The translations under genes were made by a program, and so were the position numbers. Positions 27,464 to 35,382 of a DNA stretch of 64,000 nt are shown here, in pieces. The notes under the pieces were generated by a model. That model ran no database searches and had not been told where the DNA came from. It saw only the letters and a list, made by a program, of their open reading frames with translations. The first letter of the stretch is position 1, and every line of letters begins with the position of its first letter. The stretch is from an uncultured Muribaculaceae bacterium. GTDB taxonomy: Bacteria; Bacteroidota; Bacteroidia; Bacteroidales; Muribaculaceae. The stretch lies in NCBI GenBank assembly GCA_910583795.1, contig CAJTZQ010000007.1, forward strand, positions 1-64,000. The letters are read 5' to 3'.

Positions 27464-28087
27464 ATGATAGACCACATATTAAAATATTTTCCAAATCTCT
27501 CTGACAAACAAAAAGTCCAATTTGAAAAGTTATGCAGTCTTTATCCGGAATGGAACGAGAAAATCAATGTCATTTCCAGAAAAGATATCGACAATATAGA
27601 AATAAACCATATTCTGCACTCCCTTGCGATAGCAAAGTACATTCAATTTAAACCGGGAAGCTCGGCCATGGATTTTGGCTCAGGGGGAGGCTTCCCGGGA
27701 ATCCCGCTTGCTGTTTTGTTTCCTGATGTGCATTTTCATCTGATAGACAGAATTGGGAAAAAAATGAAAGTTGCTGATGAAATATCTCGGGAAATAGGGC
27801 TTAAAAACGTAACTGTGCAACACGGAGACAGTGGAGAATGTCATGAGAAATTTGATTTCGTTGTGAGCAGAGCAGTGATGCCTCAGCCGGAATTGGTGAA
27901 ACTATCAACGAAAAACATCTCCAACATTCAAAGAAACGCTCTCCCTAACGGTGTCATCGCTTTGAAAGGCGGAGATCTTCATGAGGAAATCAAATCCGTC
28001 AGAGGGAAAACTGAAGTGACAGATATCAAAAATTATTTCGACGAACCATTCTTTGACACCAAGAAAATTGTTTATACTGTAGTATAA
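27464..28087 (+). CDS. rsmG: 16S rRNA guanine-527 N7-methyltransferase
   Basis: A 207-residue SAM methyltransferase that modifies G527 of 16S rRNA. The SAM motif DFGSGGGFPGIPLAV is clear near residue 67, and the N-terminal NEKINVISRKDI stretch is a family signature. The frame is open from a TTG at 27443, but that codon overlaps a -7 box, so the ATG at 27464 is used. The next gene, an MBL hydrolase, starts 15 nt downstream and is probably co-transcribed. Confidence 0.95.
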   Translation: MIDHILKYFPNLSDKQKVQFEKLCSLYPEWNEKINVISRKDIDNIEINHILHSLAIAKYIQFKPGSSAMDFGSGGGFPGIPLAVLFPDVHFHLIDRIGKKMKVADEISREIGLKNVTVQHGDSGECHEKFDFVVSRAVMPQPELVKLSTKNISNIQRNALPNGVIALKGGDLHEEIKSVRGKTEVTDIKNYFDEPFFDTKKIVYTVV

Positions 28088-28102
28088 TCTAAAACAAGTA
28101 TA

Positions 28103-28744
28103 ATGAAGATAGCTATATTCCAGTTCAGCCTTTTCGGCATAAACACTTATGTGGTCTACGATCCGGCAACTCTTTGTTGCGCTATAATCGATCCAGGAAT
28201 GCTCGGATTGCAAGAAGAAAAAGCCATGACCGACTTTATAGGTAAAAATCAATTGAAGGTGACTCATATCATCAACACTCATCTTCACCTTGACCATGCG
28301 GTGGGAAATAATTTTTTAAAAGACACTTATAAAGTGCCCATACTTGCTCACAAAGACGACGAGCCTCTTGGCGAGCGTATGCAGCAGCAAGCTTATATGT
28401 TTGGGATTAACGAGAATTTCAAAGGAGTTGAAATCTCTGATTATCTCACAGACGGCGAAATAATAAAAATCGGAGACGGCGAACTAAAAGTGATAAGCGT
28501 GCCCGGACATTCTCCCGGCAGCGTTGCCCTTTACGACAAAAAAGATGGCTTCCTGATTGCCGGGGATGCATTGTTTAAAGGAAGCATAGGCAGGACAGAC
28601 CTTCCGGGAGGTAACCACACTCAATTGCTCTCAAGTATTAAAGACAAACTTTTTACCCTTCCCAAGAATACGGTTGTTTACCCGGGACACGGCCCTGCCA
28701 CTACCATCGGTGATGAAATACGCCTTAACCCCTATTTACAATAA
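28103..28744 (+). CDS. MBL-fold metallo-hydrolase (glyoxalase II-like)
   Basis: A 213-residue metallo-beta-lactamase-fold protein. The metal-binding motif THLHLDH (HxHxDH, residues 60-65) is complete, with further ligands GHSPGS, AGDALF and the C-terminal PGHGP. The compact form without a long C-terminal domain is common among bacterial hydroxyacylglutathione hydrolase-like proteins, but Bacteroidales generally lack glutathione, so the substrate is unknown. It lies 15 nt behind rsmG and ends at a strong hairpin. Confidence 0.87.
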   Translation: MKIAIFQFSLFGINTYVVYDPATLCCAIIDPGMLGLQEEKAMTDFIGKNQLKVTHIINTHLHLDHAVGNNFLKDTYKVPILAHKDDEPLGERMQQQAYMFGINENFKGVEISDYLTDGEIIKIGDGELKVISVPGHSPGSVALYDKKDGFLIAGDALFKGSIGRTDLPGGNHTQLLSSIKDKLFTLPKNTVVYPGHGPATTIGDEIRLNPYLQ

Positions 28745-28780
28745 AATGATCCAACTTTCGAATTCGAAAGTTGGATCATT
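28745..28780. terminator. Bidirectional terminator between MBL hydrolase and DUF3108 gene
   Basis: A perfect 16-bp inverted repeat (28745-28760 and 28765-28780) with an AATT loop. It directly abuts the stop codon of the MBL gene and lies 6 nt before the convergent DUF3108 gene. Confidence 0.8.
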
Positions 28781-28786
28781 AACGTT

Positions 28787-29554
28787 TTATTTCCCTCCGA
28801 CATAATAGCATTTGACCTGTCCCACAGGCAGACTTCCAACAACAAGCAAAGGAATATGAGAGCTATCGGTGGAGATCCATGTGTCGATGTCGTCACTCGA
28901 CTTTTTCTTTCCTGCTGTTGTAAATTTAAATTTTATATGATATGCCTCGCGTTTTGACTTATCCCGAAGCTTAATTGTTTCTGTACCGACACATCTAATG
29001 GTAATCGTCTCCACTTTACTTCCGGAAAAAACTGTCGCACTCACCTCCTCTCCTTTCTGTAATTTAGAATAGTCTATTTGACGTATAAAGTAGAACACAC
29101 TGAGCATATCATAGACATCGCCTGATCCTGTGAGCTGTTTTTCTGTCACCTTAAGAGATCCGTCTTTTTGTTGACGTATTCTTTTCGCCGCACCTCCTAC
29201 AACTTTTCCTGCATGAGAATATGATATATCATCCCTGCTATATTTCCCTTTTTCATGAGCGATCTTAGTATAGGCTACCGGTCTTAGACCATCTTTTTTC
29301 ACCCTTCCAAGAAGTGTGTCGCGGACCTGATAGAAATTATCCGCCCATGGTTTTGTTTTGCCTGTCAGCTTAATCATATATTCATTACCATGGTTGCGTA
29401 ATGAAAGTGTGGCATCTCCGGCATCCTTATGGATCAATCCCCATTTATATGAAATCACATAGTGTAAAGATTCATCACTAAAGGTTGCTCCTGAGGAGGG
29501 AGAACAGAACACCATCATCATCATCAACCATAATGTATATTTTATTTTTCCCAT
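28787..29554 (-). CDS. Exported DUF3108 protein
   Basis: A 255-residue protein with a signal peptide (Met-rich hydrophobic core, residues 6-22, cleavage near SSGA). The mature part is beta-rich, with the DUF3108 layout: VISYKWGLIHKDAGDATLSL at the start and a KVETITIR/REAYHIKFKFT C-terminal half. The function is unknown; the family resembles periplasmic or outer-membrane-associated barrels. It stands alone. A dispersed repeat begins 19 bp upstream of its ATG and may contain or displace its promoter. Confidence 0.75.
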   Translation of the reverse strand: MGKIKYTLWLMMMMVFCSPSSGATFSDESLHYVISYKWGLIHKDAGDATLSLRNHGNEYMIKLTGKTKPWADNFYQVRDTLLGRVKKDGLRPVAYTKIAHEKGKYSRDDISYSHAGKVVGGAAKRIRQQKDGSLKVTEKQLTGSGDVYDMLSVFYFIRQIDYSKLQKGEEVSATVFSGSKVETITIRCVGTETIKLRDKSKREAYHIKFKFTTAGKKKSSDDIDTWISTDSSHIPLLVVGSLPVGQVKCYYVGGK

Positions 29555-29572
29555 ATAATCATGTCGTATTTA

Positions 29573-29650
29573 AAGAAGTTGTTTCGACCTTTTTCTTTTT
29601 CAAGATTTCGTTAGATGTCGAGTCGATTTTGAAACTGGTCAAGAGTTTAA
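29573..29650 (+). repeat. Dispersed repeat, copy A
   Basis: The stretch from GAAGTTGTTTCGACC to about 29650 aligns with the minus strand of 36880-36800, near-identical over the first 37 nt and weaker after that. A frame through both copies contains EVVSTFFFFKIS followed by S or L and D. No inverted partner is found next to copy A. The rest of 29651-29722 shows nothing recognisable. Confidence 0.6.
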
Positions 29651-29722
29651 CGATAAAACCTCACAATATGTTACAGGAAAGGGAATTTTAGCCTAAAAAT
29701 AAGCAATAAAGCAAAAACACTA

Positions 29723-29755
29723 TGCGGGACAAACATTCTGTATGTCTATCCCGCA
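29723..29755 (-). terminator. Probable terminator of trxA
   Basis: A 7-bp stem (TGCGGGA and TCCCGCA) with a 19-nt loop, 28 nt beyond the trxA stop. On the minus strand it is followed by GTGTTTTTGC. Confidence 0.5.
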
Positions 29756-29782
29756 AGCGTCGAAACTGAAAAACCGTTTTTA

Positions 29783-30079
29783 TCAATAATACTGAGCGAG
29801 AATCTGTTCCAGTTTTTCAACTTGCTGCACTCCTGATTCACGCCATTCAAGCTTACCATTTTTGAAAATCATTAATGTAGGCACTGACCTAACATTATAG
29901 ATAGCCGCAAGGCGTTGGTTTTTATCGATATCGATAGTAATGATTCGAGCCTTGTCTCCAACTTTGGTATGAAGTTCCTCAAGAATTGGATGCATCATCT
30001 TGCATGGGCCACACCATGTGGCGAAGAAATCTATCAGAACAGGTTTCTCAGATTTAATAATATCATCAAAATTTTCCAT
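29783..30079 (-). CDS. trxA: Thioredoxin
   Basis: A 98-residue single-domain thioredoxin with active site W22-CGPCK and the cis-proline segment VRSVPTLMIF. It reduces cytosolic disulfides. There is no signal peptide and the length is standard. The gene is monocistronic on the minus strand. No -7 box of the TAnnTTTG type is evident within 60 nt upstream. Confidence 0.95.
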   Translation of the reverse strand: MENFDDIIKSEKPVLIDFFATWCGPCKMMHPILEELHTKVGDKARIITIDIDKNQRLAAIYNVRSVPTLMIFKNGKLEWRESGVQQVEKLEQILAQYY

Positions 30080-30545
30080 AATATAATGTATTAGTATCTA
30101 TTTTATACAACACTCACCTTATCCTGTTGGTTGACTCTATCAAATTATAACTTATCAATTCAGCTTTTGTAAGCGAAACTTGAATGATAAAAGGTTTGAT
30201 CCCAGCTATAAAAACTCAACAAGCAATATTAAAATATAGTTCTCACCTAATTTAGTTGAAAGATAAAATGAATCAATCTGCTAAATCCGCGTTGTGATGG
30301 TTATGTGCCCAAGCTTTCCCGAGGGGAGAATAAGTGAGCTGGTGATACTTAAATTATAAATTACAGATTGATACAAAATATATCACAACAATACCACAAT
30401 ATCAAACTGACAGATTTTAATACTATTTTTCAAAAAATAGATACTTTCCAACCGGCATGTCTCCATTCTTCACCCAAGGGAATAGCATTTTTACACATAT
30501 TATTGCAAATTTTACATTTTTTAATATTTAATCTTGGTAAAAATT
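30080..30545. other. Gene-free AT-rich stretch between trxA and glnA
   Basis: No coding frame with family features, tRNA or convincing RNA was found. The only GC-richer part is about 30300-30345 (around GCTTTCCCGAGGGGAG), with no clear partner elsewhere in the window. It could be a decayed gene or an untranslated RNA; nothing supports either. Confidence 0.4.
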
Positions 30546-30598
30546 TTGGTAATAGAATTTTTAATCTTAATTTTGCCGATGCAACTCCGTTAGGAGTG
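30546..30598 (+). promoter_or_regulatory. Promoter and 5' hairpin of glnA
   Basis: TTTG at 30546-30549, 19 nt, then TAATTTTG at 30569-30576 make a consensus -33/-7 promoter. Transcription would start near 30582, placing the small hairpin ACTCC-GTTA-GGAGT (30585-30598) at the very 5' end of the mRNA. Confidence 0.65.
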
Positions 30599-30636
30599 AC
30601 AAAATGTACCTTAAATTTAATAATATAACACTCACC

Positions 30637-32139
30637 ATGGACAATAACCTAAGTCTTAACCCCAATAAGGTTGTAGAGTATCTTCAGAAGGCTCCGGCAG
30701 ATTTCCGCAAAGCTGACATTATCAAATATGTTAAAGAGAATGGCATCCGCATGATAAATTTCATGTATCCTGCCGACGACAACCGTCTCAAGACTCTCAA
30801 TTTCGTAATCAATTCTGAGGAATACCTTGACTCTATTCTCACTTATGGAGAACGCGTAGACGGCTCGAGCCTTTTCCCGTTTATCGAGGCGGGCAATAGC
30901 GATCTCTATGTAATTCCCCGATACTCCACCGCTTTCCTTGATCCATTCGCCGAGATTCCTACCCTTACCCTTCTCGCATCTTTCTTTGACAAGGAAGGCA
31001 AACCGTTGCATTCATCTCCTGAATATACTTTGCGCAAGGCTTGTGAATCCTTCCATGAAGTCACGGGAATGGATTTTTACGCAATGGGAGAATTGGAATA
31101 TTATGTCATCTCTGAAGACACGGGACTTTTCCATGCTAATGATCAGAAAGGATATCATGAATCTGCTCCTTATGCTAAATTCAATGATTTCCGCGTGGAG
31201 TGCATGAGCCTTATAGCTCAGGCTGGCGGTCAGATAAAATATGGACACAATGAAGTGGGCAACTTCACAATCGATGGCATGATCTATGAGCAGAACGAGA
31301 TTGAATTCCTCCCTATCCCAGCTCAGCAAGCTGCAGACAATCTCATGATCGCAAAATGGATTATCAGAACTCTTGGTGCCAAGAAGGGCTATGACGTGAC
31401 TTTCGCTCCAAAGATTACTGCAGGGAAGGCTGGAAGCGGTCTGCATATCCACTTCAAGGTGATGAAGGGCGATCAGAACATGATGACTGAAAACGGTGTG
31501 TTGAGTGATGTGGCAAAGAAAGCTATCGCCGGCATTCTTGAACACGCCGACGCAATCACGGCTATGGGCAACAAGGTTCCCACAAGCTACTTCCGCCTCG
31601 TGCCTCACCAGGAGGCTCCCACCTCAATTTGCTGGGGCGACCGCAATCGTTCTGTACTGGTACGTGTGCCTCTCGGATGGACAGGAGAAAACGATATGTG
31701 CTCTCAGGCTAATCCTCTTGAAAAAGGACATGGAACCGTTCCTCCGCAGAAACAGACGGTTGAACTCCGTAGCGCAGACTGCTCAGCAGATATCTACCAG
31801 CTCATCGCTGCTATGGTTGTGGCTGCACGCACCGGTTTTGAGATGGAAAACGCCCTCGGTCGTGCTGAGGATATGTATGTGAGCGTAAACATCCATAACG
31901 ACGAGAACAAAGAGAAGCTGGCACAACTTAAATCTCTCCCCGACAGTTGCGTGGCATCTGCAAAGGCTCTTGAAGCTCAAAGAGATGTCTTTGAGAAGAA
32001 TAGTGTGTTCTCACCTCAGCTGATCGACGGCATAATCAAGAAACTTTCTGCATTCGACGATGCGAATCTGCGAAACTCTCTCTCGGGAAGTCCGGAAGAA
32101 ATGATGAAGGTCGTAAGAAAATACTGGCACTGCGGTTAA
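30637..32139 (+). CDS. glnA: Glutamine synthetase (GlnA-like, 500 residues)
   Basis: A 500-residue glutamine synthetase related to types I/II rather than III. Signatures are the N-terminal DGSSLFPFIEAGNSDLYVIP, the metal-site segments MGELEYYV and YEQNEIEFLP, and the ATP/glutamate loop TAGKAGSGLHIHF near residue 265. The frame opens at an ATG at 30604, but the ATG at 30637 (MDNNLSLNPNKVV) matches the usual Bacteroidales N-terminus. It has its own promoter. Together with glnN at 11922 the genome has two glutamine synthetases 17 kb apart; their division of labour cannot be seen here. Confidence 0.92.
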   Translation: MDNNLSLNPNKVVEYLQKAPADFRKADIIKYVKENGIRMINFMYPADDNRLKTLNFVINSEEYLDSILTYGERVDGSSLFPFIEAGNSDLYVIPRYSTAFLDPFAEIPTLTLLASFFDKEGKPLHSSPEYTLRKACESFHEVTGMDFYAMGELEYYVISEDTGLFHANDQKGYHESAPYAKFNDFRVECMSLIAQAGGQIKYGHNEVGNFTIDGMIYEQNEIEFLPIPAQQAADNLMIAKWIIRTLGAKKGYDVTFAPKITAGKAGSGLHIHFKVMKGDQNMMTENGVLSDVAKKAIAGILEHADAITAMGNKVPTSYFRLVPHQEAPTSICWGDRNRSVLVRVPLGWTGENDMCSQANPLEKGHGTVPPQKQTVELRSADCSADIYQLIAAMVVAARTGFEMENALGRAEDMYVSVNIHNDENKEKLAQLKSLPDSCVASAKALEAQRDVFEKNSVFSPQLIDGIIKKLSAFDDANLRNSLSGSPEEMMKVVRKYWHCG

Positions 32140-32158
32140 TAATCATCTATTATCATAC

Positions 32159-32188
32159 AAAACGGCGATCAATTATGGTCGCCGTTTT
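32159..32188 (+). terminator. Terminator of glnA
   Basis: A 10-bp stem (AAAACGGCGA at 32159-32168, TCGCCGTTTT at 32179-32188), 20 nt after the glnA stop, ending in a T-run. Confidence 0.8.
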
Positions 32189-32308
32189 CTATTTCGTTTG
32201 ATTGACATAAAATTCACTATTTTTGATTTATTTTGATATTAGTATGACTTTCTAATATTTAAAATTAATTGCTAATTTTACAGAAATTAATTACACATAA
32301 TAATATTT

Positions 32309-33328
32309 ATGAAAAGTTTTTATAAATCTACAATTGTCATCGCCTTAATTTCGGCAGCTTATGCAATTGGTGGCTTAAATTTATCGGCATCGCTTCCGTC
32401 TCGGCACATGTCGAAAGTGCGTTACGGTGTTCCGAGAGATTCAATCATTCTTAGCGACCCTGCCGTGTTGGCTGATTCCAACACACAAACATATTATATG
32501 ACCGGTACGGGTGGATTGTTATGGAAAAGCAAAGACCTTGACAAATGGGATGGTCCGTTTGTTGTTGCTAAACCCGACACCACGTCTTGGATGGGATCAC
32601 ATCCTCAGATCTGGGCTGCCGAACTTCATGAGAAAGATGGAAAATATTATTATTTTGCCACATTCACAAACGACAAAATAATCATCGAAACAAATCAGGA
32701 AGGAGATATTCCACGAAGAGCATCGCATATTCTCGTTGCCGACACACCTGACGGATCATACCGTCCTGTATCTTCCGCCGATTACCTGCCTGATGACAGA
32801 CCTACTCTCGACGGAACATTCTGGGAAGAAAACGGCAAGCAATATATGGTGTTTTGCGGTGAATGGCTCCACAATCAAAACGGAACTATGGAAGCCATAG
32901 AGCTCTCACAAGATCTCAGCCATTCGATTGGAGAACCGACGTTACTTTTCCGGGCTTCCGATTCACCGTGGAGCAGGGAAAAACGTAATGGAGAAATCAC
33001 ATTCAACCGTGTGACCGACGGTCCATGGCTTTTCAAAACAGATACCGGCAAATTAGGAATGATCTGGACATCTTGGGTATTCGGAGATTACACCATGGGC
33101 GTGGCATATTCTGAAAGCGGCTCCATTTTTGGACCATGGATTCAAGAACCGGAGCCAATCACACCTCCAAACTATGGACACGGAATGATTTTCAAAGATC
33201 TCAACGGAAGAGACATTCTCTCGGCACACAGTCATTCGGTAGTGAACGGAAGATACGTCAGACGCCCGACTTTTTGGGAAGTCGATCTTTCCGGCGACAA
33301 ACTCAAAATCCTTAAAAAATTAAATTAA
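32309..33328 (+). CDS. Secreted glycoside hydrolase family 43-like protein
   Basis: A 339-residue exported protein with an N-terminal hydrophobic segment (residues 8-28). The rest reads as a five-bladed propeller of the GH43/DUF377 type. Candidate catalytic residues are Asp50 (ILSDPAV, general base) and Asp168 (TLDGTFW, pKa modulator). The place usually held by the acid Glu (EGP) is Asp237 in TDGPW. Classical GH43 enzymes attack arabinans and xylans. The linkage here is unknown, and no SusC/SusD-like genes lie nearby. It is monocistronic, between two terminators. Confidence 0.8.
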   Translation: MKSFYKSTIVIALISAAYAIGGLNLSASLPSRHMSKVRYGVPRDSIILSDPAVLADSNTQTYYMTGTGGLLWKSKDLDKWDGPFVVAKPDTTSWMGSHPQIWAAELHEKDGKYYYFATFTNDKIIIETNQEGDIPRRASHILVADTPDGSYRPVSSADYLPDDRPTLDGTFWEENGKQYMVFCGEWLHNQNGTMEAIELSQDLSHSIGEPTLLFRASDSPWSREKRNGEITFNRVTDGPWLFKTDTGKLGMIWTSWVFGDYTMGVAYSESGSIFGPWIQEPEPITPPNYGHGMIFKDLNGRDILSAHSHSVVNGRYVRRPTFWEVDLSGDKLKILKKLN

Positions 33329-33330
33329 AA

Positions 33331-33363
33331 CAAGAGCTGCGAAAAACGAATTCGCAGCTCTTG
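33331..33363. terminator. Bidirectional terminator between GH43 gene and thiF-like gene
   Basis: A 13-bp perfect stem (33331-33343 and 33351-33363) with a 7-nt loop, immediately after the GH43 stop and 34 nt before the convergent minus-strand gene. Confidence 0.8.
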
Positions 33364-33397
33364 TGGTTATGAGAGGTCTTCAGATACATCACTCGTT

Positions 33398-34114
33398 TCA
33401 TAAAGCTATCACATTATATGAATTATTCAAAAGATCGAATACCATAAGTTTTGATTTAAGACATTCTCCTGCCCCTGTCAGATATTTTATTACCTCAGCA
33501 GATTGCAATGAAGCACAGATAGCGGCTGCGGGTCCGACAACACCATTGATTGAACAAGGTAAAAATCCCTCGTTCTCCGAATCAGGAAATACTTCTCCAA
33601 ATTTAGTCGACCCGGGGAAAACCGTCATAACCTGCCCATGAAATTCTGACACACCTGCTATGCTGCAAGGTTTATCCAACTGTTGACACACAGATTCGAT
33701 GATAAATTTCGAAGAAGGGTTGTCTGTGGCATCCACAATAAAATCATAGTCAGAAAACAACTCAACGGCTTTTTCTTTATTTATCAATGCATCACATCTC
33801 AAAACCTGACAGGAAGGATTAAGTTCCTCCATCCTCTGCTGAAGGACAAGACATTTTTTCATACCGGCTTCATCAGTTTTGAAAAAAAACTGCCTTTGAA
33901 GGTTCGAAACGTCAATAGTGTCGAAATCGGAAATCCCTATACTTCCGACCCCTGCTCCAGCCAATTGCATTGCAACCATAGATCCCAGCGCTCCGCATCC
34001 TACAATAAAAACCTTAGATTCCTCAAGCCTACGCTGACCGGCAACTCCAATCTCTTCTATCGCAATCTGTCGCGAATAGCGCCGCCTTTCTTCTTCCGTC
34101 AGATAATTATCCAT
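33398..34114 (-). CDS. ThiF/MoeB/HesA-family adenylyltransferase
   Basis: A 238-residue E1-like enzyme with the nucleotide loop GCGALG (39-44), the arginine-containing LQRQF segment, and a candidate catalytic Cys187 in LPCSINGVVG. These proteins adenylate the C-terminal Gly-Gly of ThiS or MoaD. The zinc-binding CxxC pairs found in many ThiF and MoeB proteins are not visible. The thiamine operon at 44.4 kb contains thiS but no thiF, so this protein is a natural candidate to activate ThiS. It could equally serve MoaD or tRNA modification. It starts 2 nt after the mscS stop. Confidence 0.85.
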   Translation of the reverse strand: MDNYLTEEERRRYSRQIAIEEIGVAGQRRLEESKVFIVGCGALGSMVAMQLAGAGVGSIGISDFDTIDVSNLQRQFFFKTDEAGMKKCLVLQQRMEELNPSCQVLRCDALINKEKAVELFSDYDFIVDATDNPSSKFIIESVCQQLDKPCSIAGVSEFHGQVMTVFPGSTKFGEVFPDSENEGFLPCSINGVVGPAAAICASLQSAEVIKYLTGAGECLKSKLMVFDLLNNSYNVIAL

Positions 34115-34116
34115 AA

Positions 34117-35259
34117 TTACTTCGAAACAGCAGAAATTTTGATCGAATCAGGCACATCTGCAATATGCACATCCATCTGTGGGAAGGGGAAAGAGAATCC
34201 ATGTTCCGGAAGCTCTTTGTAGAAACGTTCGTTCATCTCATAATAAAGCCCCCAATAGTTTGAAGAATGTGTCCAGGCACGCACAACGATATTGATACTG
34301 CTGTCGGCAAGCTCATCAAGTCCCACAAACGGAGTGCAATCCTTCTTTACAGGAAGTCCCTCGTTAAGGGAAACCTGTTCACGCAACTTCTCCTGAATTG
34401 CAAGCTGATGTCTTTTTCTCCTGTTTTTAAATCTCTTCCACCAACTCTCCTTTTTGACAATCTCATCCTCTACTGCAATCTCAGAAGAATGTTCTTTTAA
34501 TTCTTCCTCTCTTTGAAGCTCCTTACGAAGTTTCATATCGTCTTCAATATATTGCTTCACAACACGATTATCCGAATTAAGCATCTCAAGAATTGTCTTC
34601 CTTGCCTCAGAATAATCATTGCCGTAAGAAAGTCCTATTTTCCAATCCACTCTCCTATATTGTTCAAGAGAATAGTTGTTGATTGACCCTGTCGATAATC
34701 CGCCATTGGGAATTATGATAGCCTTGTTATCCGTTGTGTTGATGATGGTATGAAATATCTGAATTTCCTTGACAGTACCTGTAAAGCCCTGAGTCTCGAT
34801 ATAATCACCCACTTTATAGGGTTTGAGCAACAATATCAAAACTCCACCGGCAAAATTTTGTAAAGTACCGCTAAGTGCCATACCGATAGCTACACCGGCA
34901 GAGGCAAACAGAGCCAGGAATGAGCTGGTCTCTATGCCGATAATTCCTACAACAGTGACTATTAAAATAAAGAAAAGAACGATTTTCACCAACGACAGCA
35001 CGAATGTGGTCAAGGAGGCGTCGACTTTCCTATTCACCATTATAGAATAAACAAGCCCGTAAATTTTCTTTATGATAAATTTACCGACATAGAATACCAA
35101 TATTGCAATCAGCAACTTAAATGTGAATTCCACAATGCCGTTGGCAATACTGCTTATTGCATCATCAAAGCCAAGTCCTTTCAATGCCTCGAAAGCCGAT
35201 TTCCCGCTATCTATCTTATCGGGAAGCGGCACAACCGGGAGATCTTCTGTCTGAATCAT
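34117..35259 (-). CDS. Small-conductance mechanosensitive channel (MscS family) with charged insertion
   Basis: A 380-residue inner-membrane channel. Three hydrophobic segments span about residues 35-150, and the pore-lining glycine/alanine-rich helix is followed by the MscS beta domain (GDYIETQGFTGTVKEI, then NGGLSTGSINNYS). The C-terminal domain TPFVGLDELADSS...FPFPQMDVHI is normal. Between them, an insertion of about 70 charged residues (up to residue 308, including KKESWWKRFKNRRKRHQ) interrupts the usual fold. The frame opens at a TTG at 35295, but the ATG at 35259 is preferred. It is cotranscribed with the thiF-like gene. Confidence 0.88.
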   Translation of the reverse strand: MIQTEDLPVVPLPDKIDSGKSAFEALKGLGFDDAISSIANGIVEFTFKLLIAILVFYVGKFIIKKIYGLVYSIMVNRKVDASLTTFVLSLVKIVLFFILIVTVVGIIGIETSSFLALFASAGVAIGMALSGTLQNFAGGVLILLLKPYKVGDYIETQGFTGTVKEIQIFHTIINTTDNKAIIIPNGGLSTGSINNYSLEQYRRVDWKIGLSYGNDYSEARKTILEMLNSDNRVVKQYIEDDMKLRKELQREEELKEHSSEIAVEDEIVKKESWWKRFKNRRKRHQLAIQEKLREQVSLNEGLPVKKDCTPFVGLDELADSSINIVVRAWTHSSNYWGLYYEMNERFYKELPEHGFSFPFPQMDVHIADVPDSIKISAVSK

Positions 35260-35303
35260 ATGTATTTTATAAGTTGAAAGTTTATAATGTATCAATATAC
35301 TTG

Positions 35304-35345
35304 CAATTAAAAAGCATTCGGTATATTCCGGATGCCTTTTAATTG
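35304..35345 (-). terminator. Terminator of the clostripain-like gene
   Basis: An imperfect 18-bp stem (35304-35321 with 35328-35345, one mismatch and one G-U), 37 nt past the stop of the minus-strand gene. Confidence 0.6.
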
Positions 35346-35382
35346 TAAATTAATTATGGTTATGATTTGTTCACCTTTAAGG

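Noticed and set aside
28103..28744. Calling the MBL protein glyoxalase II (gloB)
   Set aside because: The C-terminal substrate domain is missing and glutathione is generally absent in this group, so only the fold family is stated.
30300..30345. Possible tRNA or small RNA in the GC-richer patch upstream of glnA
   Set aside because: No cloverleaf, TPsiC sequence or acceptor stem could be formed.
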